Positions 35,162 to 42,874 of a stretch of 64,000 nt of DNA are shown one piece after another; positions within the stretch are counted from its first letter, which is position 1, and every line of letters begins with the position of its first letter. This DNA is from an uncultured Gammaproteobacteria bacterium (GTDB lineage: Bacteria > Pseudomonadota > Gammaproteobacteria > Pseudomonadales > UBA5518). The translations under genes and the position numbers were made by a program. The notes beneath the pieces were generated by a model that saw only the letters and a program-made list of their open reading frames with translations, was not told where the DNA came from and ran no database searches. The stretch spans positions 27,825 to 91,824 of the forward strand of contig CAIYPF010000056.1 in assembly GCA_903928015.1 (NCBI GenBank), written 5' to 3'.

Positions 35162-37744
35162 TCAGAAGCTCTGGGTGAACTTCAGGCCGATGGTACGGGG
35201 ACGTGCCGGAATCCCGTAGATCTGCTGTCCGCAGACCGCCGGGGCGCACTGCGAGGTGATCGACAGGGGGGTGTCCTCGTTGGTCACGTTCTTCACGAAC
35301 AACTCGACTTCGTAGCTCTCCTTCGCCAGACCTGCGGTGAGGTCGATGAAGGTGTTTTCCTTGAACTCGGGGTAGTAGAGCTCCATGTCGCGGATGTTCA
35401 GGCTCGAGTTGCGCTTGCCCTGATAGGCCAGCGTGGCCTGCAGGTGGCCCTCGAACTCACCCACGGGCACGGTGTAGCGAGCCGTCAGGTTGCCTTTGAA
35501 CTTGGCCGTGAGGGGGAGTTGCTCGCCCTCGTCAGCCCAGTTGGCGCTCTCACCCGGACCGCCGATCACGCCGTCGCCGTTGATGTCGGCCGGCGATTGG
35601 CAACCGGGGCAGTAGTCGTCCTTGATCTCGCTGTCGTAGTAGGCCCAGGAGGCCACCAGTGTCAGGTTCTCGGTGGCAGCCCAAAGAACGTCCATCTCCG
35701 TGCCGAGGATCTCTGCCGTCGGGCCGTTCACGTTCTGCGTTATGCCGTTGGCGCCCTGGAAGCCGACCTGGAAGTCTTTCCATTCCTCGAAGAACACCGC
35801 GCCGTTGAATTGCACGCTGTTGTCGAACCACTGCGTCTTCCAACCCATTTCCCAGTTGGTGAGGAAGTCCGACACGTACTCGCCGGCGAAGGGGTTGCGG
35901 TTGATGCCGCCGGGCCGGTAGCCCTCGGACCAGGTGCCGTACACCATGTCGTCGTCGTTGATCTTGTAGCTCAGGTTGACCATGAAGATGTGGTCGCTTT
36001 CCTTGATGCCCTTGTCGACGTTTTTGCACGGAGCGTCGTCGTAGTCAGCCTGCGAGGGGCAGCGCCACTCACCGTTGCCCGACCAGCCCTGACCCCAGGA
36101 CACGAATGCGCCGTCACCACCGTTGGCAGGATCACCCGGCTCGTTGACATCCGACGGGCGGCTGCCCGGCACACGGCTGCGGTTGAAGCCCAGACCGAAG
36201 CCGAAGAAGCCGTCGATGGTCGTCTCTGGCTTGAAGTAACGCGCGCCGACCTTGAGTTCGAGATCGTCGGTGATGTCGAAGGCCAACTGGCCGAAGACGG
36301 CCTCGTCGGTGTCCTTACGATCCATGTTGTTCAGGTAGACGATGTCGTTGAAGTTGGCGTTGGTGCCTTCGAGGTAGTTCATTTCCATGGTCGAGGACAG
36401 GCCGTCGACCTTCCACTTCTGCTCGAAGTTGTGCAGCGAGTCCATCACGAACACGCCCAACATGCCGCGGACGCGCTTGTCTTCCGGGCTGCTGATGCGC
36501 AGTTCGTGCGTCTTGCGATCGTAGTCGTCGTTGTTGCCGTAGCGGGCGCCGGGCCAGATGCGGTCGGCGGTGTCACCGGGGAAGTTGCCTTCCGAGATGT
36601 GCAGGGCCGCGAAGTAACCGCTGGTGTAGGCGACGTCGTAGAAGTAGGAGTAGTCGGAGTAATCGAAGGAGCTGTTCAGGTTCCGGTTCAGGTACGAGCC
36701 CGCGTACACGAGGTCGAACATGCCCACCTTGCCTTCGATGGTGAGGCCAGCCTGGTAGAAGTTGTCGTCGACGAACTCCTCCTGGATGTGGGAAACCTGC
36801 TGGTCTCCCTCACTGCCGGCGAAGCCGCTCAGATCTTCGCCGAAAGCGCCTTCGGCGGACTGCTTCTGCGCGATCAGGGAGCCGGTAACGGTCCAGTCGT
36901 CGTTCAGGTCGACGCGAAGGGACGCGCGGCCGCCCTCGGTATCAACCGTGTTGTAGTTGTCCTTGGCGAATTTGCTGTTGTTGACGGTGATATCATCCGC
37001 CGTGTAAGGGATGGTGTTCCCGTCTTCGTCCTCAGTGTTCAATTGGCCCGGATACGTGCGGCTGCGCGTCACGTTGTCGATGTAGCCCGCGTCCTTGCGC
37101 TTCCAGCCCACGATACGCACCGCGGCCTTCTCGCTCAGCGGGATGTTGACGTAACCCTCGCCGATGTAACCCATGTCATCGCCATCGACCTGGTTGCCTT
37201 CCAGCGAGTAGCTGGCCGAGAACTCGCTCGGATCGGGCTTGTTGGTGATAACGCGGATCGTGCCCGACTGCGAGCTTGCGCCGTAGAGGGTGCCCTGCGG
37301 GCCTGCAAGGGCCTCGACACGGGCGATGTCGTACATGTGGATGTCGAGGTTGCCCTGCACTGTGGTGATGGGCATTTCGTCCAGGTACTGGCCCACGCTC
37401 GGCTGCGAGAGGGTAGCCTGGCCGTCACCGCCGGTGGTCACACCGCGGAAGTAGACATTGGTGAAACCGACACCCGCCAGCGAAGGCGAGGTGGACACCG
37501 CAGGAAGCATCTTGGCGAAGTCGTCGAAGCTGTTGATGTTCAGCTGTTCGATGGTCTTGGTGCTCAGCGTCTGGATGCTGATCGGCACGTCCTGCATGTT
37601 CTCGGACCGCTTCTGGGCGGTTACCAGCACTTCCTCGATCTCTTGAGAGAGAACCGGCAGGGCTTGGGACATGAGCAGGATGGCTGCGGCCAGGGGCGCG
37701 CGCGTGAAACGGGCCTGGGCGCGTTTGGATGCTTTTGTAGGCAT
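35162..37744 (-). CDS. TonB-dependent outer-membrane receptor
   Basis: The 860-residue product has a signal peptide (cut near VLSQEIEE) and the motif EEVLVTAQKRSENMQDVPISI. The plug has IARVEALAGPQGTLYGASSQSG. The barrel contains Asp-rich loops such as the DINGDGVIGGPGE region (near 35570-35590), which could bind a metal ion. It ends in an aromatic strand (IGLKFTQSF). AGGAG lies 7 bp before the ATG at 37744; the longer open frame upstream lacks a signal. The TPR-sulfotransferase gene lies 158 bp upstream on the same strand. The ligand is unknown. Confidence 0.95.
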   Translation of the reverse strand: MPTKASKRAQARFTRAPLAAAILLMSQALPVLSQEIEEVLVTAQKRSENMQDVPISIQTLSTKTIEQLNINSFDDFAKMLPAVSTSPSLAGVGFTNVYFRGVTTGGDGQATLSQPSVGQYLDEMPITTVQGNLDIHMYDIARVEALAGPQGTLYGASSQSGTIRVITNKPDPSEFSASYSLEGNQVDGDDMGYIGEGYVNIPLSEKAAVRIVGWKRKDAGYIDNVTRSRTYPGQLNTEDEDGNTIPYTADDITVNNSKFAKDNYNTVDTEGGRASLRVDLNDDWTVTGSLIAQKQSAEGAFGEDLSGFAGSEGDQQVSHIQEEFVDDNFYQAGLTIEGKVGMFDLVYAGSYLNRNLNSSFDYSDYSYFYDVAYTSGYFAALHISEGNFPGDTADRIWPGARYGNNDDYDRKTHELRISSPEDKRVRGMLGVFVMDSLHNFEQKWKVDGLSSTMEMNYLEGTNANFNDIVYLNNMDRKDTDEAVFGQLAFDITDDLELKVGARYFKPETTIDGFFGFGLGFNRSRVPGSRPSDVNEPGDPANGGDGAFVSWGQGWSGNGEWRCPSQADYDDAPCKNVDKGIKESDHIFMVNLSYKINDDDMVYGTWSEGYRPGGINRNPFAGEYVSDFLTNWEMGWKTQWFDNSVQFNGAVFFEEWKDFQVGFQGANGITQNVNGPTAEILGTEMDVLWAATENLTLVASWAYYDSEIKDDYCPGCQSPADINGDGVIGGPGESANWADEGEQLPLTAKFKGNLTARYTVPVGEFEGHLQATLAYQGKRNSSLNIRDMELYYPEFKENTFIDLTAGLAKESYEVELFVKNVTNEDTPLSITSQCAPAVCGQQIYGIPARPRTIGLKFTQSF

Positions 37745-37902
37745 CTTCAGTCTCCTAAGTGGCTTGGGTTGTGTGGTCCGCACAAGGCAGGGAACGGGCA
37801 CATTTGGAGCCTACCATGCCAAGACACGCTGTCCATCCAAGGGCCCGGGGCTAAAACCGGAATTTTTCTCGCCCTCGGCCGCCCCCCTTTGGTGCGGATG
37901 AC

Positions 37903-39921
37903 TCAGGCGGGCGGCGGGGCCGGGTAGTGCTCCAAGACCGGCCCCAGCGACTGCTCCAGAGGGCCAAGCCAGGGAGCGTAATGTCGCCACTGGTCAACAG
38001 ACTCGCTGTAGATGGGGCGGCGCACCTGCTCGGAGCTGGCGGTGCGTACCGGCCGGTCGTTCTCGAAGAAACGCAGGCAGCCCTCCTCGAAGGGCAGACC
38101 GCAGTAATCGAGCAAGCGCCGCACCTCGGCTTCGGTGTCAGCAACCATCTCTTCGTAGATGACACGATGGACCCGCCCGGGGAGCACTGCGTCGAAATGG
38201 GCCATCAGCCGCACATAGTCCCGATAGTAGTGCCCCATGTCCTCCAGGCTGTAGCTGAAGTTCTGGCCGCGGGCGTAGTGCTGCTTGAAGTTCGAGAAAC
38301 AGCAGGCCATGGGGTGACGACGGGTGTCGATGATCCTGGCGCGCGGCAACATCAGATGGATGAGCCCTGCGTGGAGGAAGTTGTTCGGCATCTTGTCGAT
38401 GAAGAAAGGCGCCGCGGTCTTGCGGTGAATGCGGCAGCGGTCGAGGTAGTCCTCGCCCAAGGCGCGTAGCTCCTCGGGCCCCATCGCCGCCAGTACCCGG
38501 TTGTAGCCCTCGGTGTCGTCACCGTCGGAGCGTTCCCGCAGTATCCGGGCCATCGAGATGATCTCGGGCAACTCCGTGGTGCCCTCGACCTGCGAGTGGC
38601 TGGAGAGGATCTGCTCTACCAGTGTGGAGCCGGAGCGCGGCATCCCGACCACAAAGATCGGCGCCGCGGAATCACAGCCCTGCCCTGCCCGCTCAGCGAA
38701 GAATCCGGCCGTGAAATCCCTCCGGAAGCGCTCTATGCGGCCGGAGTTCAACGCCGGGTCGTAATCCACCGTGGCGTGGTGAAGGGCGTTGGCCTGGGCA
38801 TAGTGCCGGAACGAGGCTTCCCACTCGGCCGCGTCTTCGAGCGCCTTGCCCATGGCGAAGTCGAAATGCAGGCGATCGGTGTCATCGAGATCGGGTCGTG
38901 CCAACTGCGCCCGCATCGCCGTCATGTCGGCCTCGGTGAAACGGAAGGTCTTCATGTTGGCGAGGCTCCACCAGGCCTCGCCCAGGGAGGGCTCGCGGGC
39001 GATGGTCTCGCGGTAGGCGCGGATGCAGTCCTCGGTGCGGCCTTCGGTCTTCAGCACATGGCCGTAGCTCATCCAGACCTTGGCGTTGGAGGGGTACTCC
39101 TCCAGCAATTCCTTGTAGAGAGCGCTGGAGCGGGCGTACTCCCCTACCCGTCCGAGGATCACGGCGAGCAGGTTGCGATAACCGGGGTTGCGTGGCGAGC
39201 GGGCCAGCAGCATCTCGGTCTCGAGCAGTGCGGCGGCGGACTGGTTCTGGCGGTGCAGCAGCACGGCATAGTTGTGGCGCGCGGCCTCGAAGCCTGGCGC
39301 GAGCTCCAGGCAGCGCTCCAGAAGTTTCTGCGCTTCGGCCGGGCGCCCTACCCGCACTGCCAGCTCGGCGAACATGCGGATCGCAGCGACGTCCGTTGGC
39401 TTTTCCTTCAGGTGCGCCCGGAGCAGGGCCTCTGCCTTGGGAACATCGTTGACCAGCATGGCGTTCGCGGCATCGAGGAGGCGGGGATCGCGGGTAGAGG
39501 CCTTGATATGCCGGGCGTAGGCCACATCTGCGGCCTGCGTATCGCCGCTTGCCATCAGGTGATCGGCCAGCAGGCGCCAGGCCTCGGGATGGTCGGGCTT
39601 GAGTGCCAGGGCCCGGCGCAGCGCAGCGATGGCCTGGTCTCCCTGACCCGCCTGCCCAAGCGCCAGACCCAGTTCCACCTGCGCGGCGGCCCAGCGTGGC
39701 TGCCGCGCGGCCAGCGATTCGATCAGCGGGAGCGCACCCGCGGTGTCGCCAGCGTGCCGACGCGCCTGTGCCTGCAGGAGTTCGGCAGGAGGGTGGCCAG
39801 GCACCGCCTCGAGGATGGCCAGCGCCTGTTCCTCGGCGAGAGCCGGATCCTCCTTCAGCAGGGAGACGGCATGCCGCATCGCCTCTTCGAGAGTGCCCAC
39901 GCCATCGGCATCCAGGCTCAT
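37903..39921 (-). CDS. TPR-containing sulfotransferase
   Basis: The 672-residue product has about nine tetratricopeptide repeats in residues ~1-370, for example WAAAQVELGLALGQAGQGDQ and WMSYGHVLKTEGRTEDCI. A PAPS-dependent sulfotransferase domain fills the C-terminal ~270 residues. Its 5-prime-phosphosulfate loop is FVVGMPRSGSTLVEQILSSH, and the 3-prime-phosphate motif region is IIDTRRHPMACCFSNFKQ. No signal peptide is seen. Genes of this type are often found beside TonB receptors, but their sulfate acceptors are unknown. GGAGG lies 8 bp before the ATG at 39921. Confidence 0.9.
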   Translation of the reverse strand: MSLDADGVGTLEEAMRHAVSLLKEDPALAEEQALAILEAVPGHPPAELLQAQARRHAGDTAGALPLIESLAARQPRWAAAQVELGLALGQAGQGDQAIAALRRALALKPDHPEAWRLLADHLMASGDTQAADVAYARHIKASTRDPRLLDAANAMLVNDVPKAEALLRAHLKEKPTDVAAIRMFAELAVRVGRPAEAQKLLERCLELAPGFEAARHNYAVLLHRQNQSAAALLETEMLLARSPRNPGYRNLLAVILGRVGEYARSSALYKELLEEYPSNAKVWMSYGHVLKTEGRTEDCIRAYRETIAREPSLGEAWWSLANMKTFRFTEADMTAMRAQLARPDLDDTDRLHFDFAMGKALEDAAEWEASFRHYAQANALHHATVDYDPALNSGRIERFRRDFTAGFFAERAGQGCDSAAPIFVVGMPRSGSTLVEQILSSHSQVEGTTELPEIISMARILRERSDGDDTEGYNRVLAAMGPEELRALGEDYLDRCRIHRKTAAPFFIDKMPNNFLHAGLIHLMLPRARIIDTRRHPMACCFSNFKQHYARGQNFSYSLEDMGHYYRDYVRLMAHFDAVLPGRVHRVIYEEMVADTEAEVRRLLDYCGLPFEEGCLRFFENDRPVRTASSEQVRRPIYSESVDQWRHYAPWLGPLEQSLGPVLEHYPAPPPA

Positions 39922-40024
39922 GTGAAAACCTCCGGCGGGACCAGTGATGGCGGGTAGATGCGCGGGCGATGGTGGCATCGCTTCCCGGAGCCTGCAAAGC
40001 CGACGCGCGGAATTCCTGCCGTCA

Positions 40025-40873
40025 TCACAGGCGCAACACCAGCAGCCCTGCCACCACCACCGCGGTGGCCAGCAGCCGGGTGACGCCGAGCCGCTCTCCG
40101 AGAAACGCCGCGCCGATCAGTGCGGCAAAGACCACCGAAGTCTCTCGGAGCGCAGCCACCAGCGCCACGGGAGCGCGGGTCATGGCCCACAGAGCGACCC
40201 CGTAGGACACCAGCGAGCAGGCGCCGCCCAGCAGGACCCGGGGGGCGTGGCGCGCGGCATAGCGGCCCAGTTCCGCACCGCGCCTGCGCCACGCCGCGCC
40301 GAACACCACCAGGCCCGAGGCCACGAAGAACCACAGCGCATAGGCAACAGGTGCGCCGGATGCACGTACACCCCGGGCGTCGATCAGCGTGTAGGTGGCG
40401 ATGATGGCGGCATTCAGCAGGGCCGCCGCCAGTGAACGTCGCAGAGCGTCGGGCGATGAAGGCCGCGCTCCCAGTGCGAGCCCAAGGATGCCGCCTGTCA
40501 CCAGGGCAGCACCCGCGGCTTCGGCGGGCGGCAAGCGCTCGCCGAGCAGCACGACGCCAGCAAGCGCGACCAGCACCGGCCCGCCGCCGCGCATGACCGG
40601 ATAGGCGAAGGACATCTCCCCCCAGTGATACGCCGCAGCAAGGGATCGGTAGTAGCCGATATGCACCAGCATCGACGCCCCCATCCAGGGCAGCGATGCC
40701 GCGTCAGGAACGGGAAACCAGGGCGCAAGACACAGGGCGAGAAGGCCCGCACCCGCAGCGATGGAACTGCTGTCGAGATCCTTGTCGGGCGAGCCCTTCA
40801 GCAGGGCATTCCAGCAGGCGTGCAGCAAGGCCGCCCCGAGCACGGCAAAGGTGACGGACAGACTCATGTCCAT
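40025..40873 (-). CDS. EamA/DMT-family membrane transporter
   Basis: The 282-residue protein has ten predicted helices in two EamA halves. Typical features are HACWNALLKGSPD in helix 1, MSFAYPVMRGGGPVLVALAGVVLLGE closing the first half, and LRETSVVFAALIGAAFLGERLG in the second. DMT transporters export or import small metabolites. It follows the LLM oxidoreductase gene by 21 bp on the same strand, so it may move the substrate or product of that small operon. Confidence 0.87.
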   Translation of the reverse strand: MDMSLSVTFAVLGAALLHACWNALLKGSPDKDLDSSSIAAGAGLLALCLAPWFPVPDAASLPWMGASMLVHIGYYRSLAAAYHWGEMSFAYPVMRGGGPVLVALAGVVLLGERLPPAEAAGAALVTGGILGLALGARPSSPDALRRSLAAALLNAAIIATYTLIDARGVRASGAPVAYALWFFVASGLVVFGAAWRRRGAELGRYAARHAPRVLLGGACSLVSYGVALWAMTRAPVALVAALRETSVVFAALIGAAFLGERLGVTRLLATAVVVAGLLVLRL

Positions 40874-40894
40874 GGCGCCCGCCCCTGCGTCGCC

Positions 40895-41779
40895 TCAGCC
40901 GTGGCCGGGGCGGCAGGCGTACAGATGCGCGAGGTGTTCGTCGGCATCACGGTAGCCGCGCCCCATCGTCACCACCGCTGCGTGGGTGCCGCCAGCATCA
41001 CGCCAACGCGCCATCGCAAGGCGTGCATCCGGCACCGAGAGCCCGGCGCCGGTGGCATCCTGCAGCATGTACTCCGCGCCGAACGCGGCAGGGTCCCGGC
41101 CCTCCTGGACCAGCAACTGCTGCAGCCGGCTCCAGCCCCCGAGCGCGCCTTCAAGCGGGCCGGCGAAAATGAAACCGTCGGCCAAGCGGGCCGCCCGGCG
41201 GAACGCAGGCTCCGTGAAACCGCCGCACCAGATCGGCACCGGCTCGGCGGGTCGCGGCAGGATGTTGCCCCGCTCGATGCGATCGAAACGCCCGGAGAAG
41301 CTGAGCAGCGGCTCCTGCCACAGGCGCCGCAGAAAACCCATCTGCTCGGTCAAACGCGCCCCCCGGTCTGCAAAGGACTGGCCGAGCGCTGTGTATTCGA
41401 CGTGATTCCACCCGGTACCCACACCGAGGCGCAGACGCCCGCCCGACAGCAAAGCGACCTCCGCCGCCTGCTTGGCAAGCAGCACCGTCTGGCGCTGCGG
41501 CAGGATCATGACGCCCGTGGCAAAACCCAGCGTGCGGGTGATGCCGGACAGATAGGCAAACGCGATGAGCGGCTCGTGAAAAGGGTGGTGGTCGGTGTAG
41601 GGGCCCTGATTCCAGAGCGGCGGATCACGATCGGCGTGCTCGGCCCCGACGACGTGGTCGTACATCAGCAGGTAATCGAAACCGAGCGACTCGACCTGCC
41701 GGCCGATCAGATCGAGCGCGCGCGGGTCGCCGCCGAGTTCGGTCTGCGGATAGACCGCTCCCACTGCCAGATCTGTCAT
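40895..41779 (-). CDS. LLM-class F420/FMN-dependent oxidoreductase
   Basis: The 294-residue TIM-barrel protein belongs to the luciferase-like monooxygenase class, F420-dependent branch. Recognisable segments are FDYLLMYDHVVG near the start, ATGVMILPQRQTVLLAKQAAEV, GRLRLGVGTGWNHVEY and VPIWCGGFTEPAFRRAARLADG. The exact flavin cofactor cannot be told from sequence. It overlaps the stop of the dehydrogenase gene by ATGA and is followed by the EamA gene. Confidence 0.88.
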   Translation of the reverse strand: MTDLAVGAVYPQTELGGDPRALDLIGRQVESLGFDYLLMYDHVVGAEHADRDPPLWNQGPYTDHHPFHEPLIAFAYLSGITRTLGFATGVMILPQRQTVLLAKQAAEVALLSGGRLRLGVGTGWNHVEYTALGQSFADRGARLTEQMGFLRRLWQEPLLSFSGRFDRIERGNILPRPAEPVPIWCGGFTEPAFRRAARLADGFIFAGPLEGALGGWSRLQQLLVQEGRDPAAFGAEYMLQDATGAGLSVPDARLAMARWRDAGGTHAAVVTMGRGYRDADEHLAHLYACRPGHG

Positions 41780-42783
41780 GACCTGCCCTCCACCCGATTC
41801 ACCCAGCGGAACACATCATCCGGACGCCCCTCGAGCCAGGCGGCGATATTGCCCGCGGAAATCCTCGCCAGCTCGGTCATGGCGGTGTCGGAATAAAACG
41901 CCACGTGGGGCGTGAGCAGCACATCGGGTCTGCCCGCGAGCGGATGCCGGGCGAGATCCGGAGAATCCGTCGCGAGCACGTCGAGTCCCGCGCCTGCGAG
42001 CGCTCCCGCATCGAGCGCCTCGACGAGCGCCGCCTCGTCCACCAACCCGCCACGCGCCACGTTCAACAGAAGCGGCCGGCGGCGCATGCAGGCGAAAGCG
42101 GCACGGTCGAGCATGCCGCGGCTCTGCGGGCCAAGGTTGCAGTGCAGGCTGACGATGTCGGCGCTCGCGTAAAGCTCATCGAGCGGGAGCAAACGAACGC
42201 CCCGCGCGCTCGCCAGTGCGGGATCGATCACCGGATCGTGCGCGACCACCACGAGGCCGAATCCCTGCGCACGCCGGGCCACGGCCTGCCCGATGCGCCC
42301 GAAACCCACAAGGCCGAGCGTCTGGCCCGAGAGCCGGCGAAGACCCCTCACGAGATTCCAGCGGAAGTCGTGCGCCACCTGGACCTGCTGGTGGTACTCG
42401 AGCAACCGTCGATTGAGCGCCAGCAGCAGCGCGAGCGTGTGGTCGGCCACTTCCTCTGTGCAGTACTCCCCGACCGCGGCCACCGGGATGCCGAGCCTGG
42501 CGGCGGCAGCGATATCCACGCTGTCGAAACCCGTGCCAGCCACCGAGATCATCGGGCGCGCGCCCAGAGCGGCGAGCACCTCTGCGGTGAAGGGCACGTA
42601 GTCGGTGAGGATGGCATCAACGCCGCGGCAGGCCTCGAGCAGTGCCGCCACATCGCCGTGGTGAACGTAACGCCGGACGCCCGCGCCGTCAGGGAGCGCA
42701 CGTTGCTCGATACTGATGTCGCGGCCGTCGGCCTCGGGCATCTCGGCGAAGAGGATCAGGGCACCATCAGCGCTCGGTGTCAT
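41776..42783 (-). CDS. D-isomer-specific 2-hydroxyacid dehydrogenase
   Basis: The 335-residue NAD-dependent enzyme has the Rossmann motif LGLVGFGRIGQAVARRAQGFG, the catalytic Arg in LNVARGGLVDE, a Glu in the following helix region and the catalytic His in LLTPHVAFYS. Substrates in the family include D-lactate, glycerate, phosphoglycerate and hydroxypyruvate-type acids. The ATG at 42783 is chosen because the longer open frame has no family-like extension. It leads a three-gene operon (dehydrogenase, LLM, EamA). Confidence 0.9.
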   Translation of the reverse strand: MTPSADGALILFAEMPEADGRDISIEQRALPDGAGVRRYVHHGDVAALLEACRGVDAILTDYVPFTAEVLAALGARPMISVAGTGFDSVDIAAAARLGIPVAAVGEYCTEEVADHTLALLLALNRRLLEYHQQVQVAHDFRWNLVRGLRRLSGQTLGLVGFGRIGQAVARRAQGFGLVVVAHDPVIDPALASARGVRLLPLDELYASADIVSLHCNLGPQSRGMLDRAAFACMRRRPLLLNVARGGLVDEAALVEALDAGALAGAGLDVLATDSPDLARHPLAGRPDVLLTPHVAFYSDTAMTELARISAGNIAAWLEGRPDDVFRWVNRVEGRS

Positions 42784-42840
42784 GGGCGTTTCCGTGGGTA
42801 CAGGGCTGTCTGCAGCGGCGCGCCATGCAATCACAGCGCA

Positions 42841-42859
42841 GCGGGCTTTCCAAGCCCGC
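42841..42859 (-). terminator. Candidate hairpin after the P-type ATPase gene
   Basis: An 8-bp perfect stem, GCGGGCTT/AAGCCCGC, with loop TCC lies 16 bp past the ATPase stop. No T-tract follows, so termination strength is doubtful. Confidence 0.35.
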
Positions 42860-42874
42860 GAACCCGACCCGCAG

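Noticed and set aside
35444..37927. An 827-codon open frame on the plus strand
   Set aside because: It is the antisense shadow of the third TonB receptor gene; the opposite frame has plug, barrel and signal peptide.
42841..42859. Strong intrinsic terminator
   Set aside because: The stem is good but no T-tract follows, so it is kept only as a low-confidence feature.
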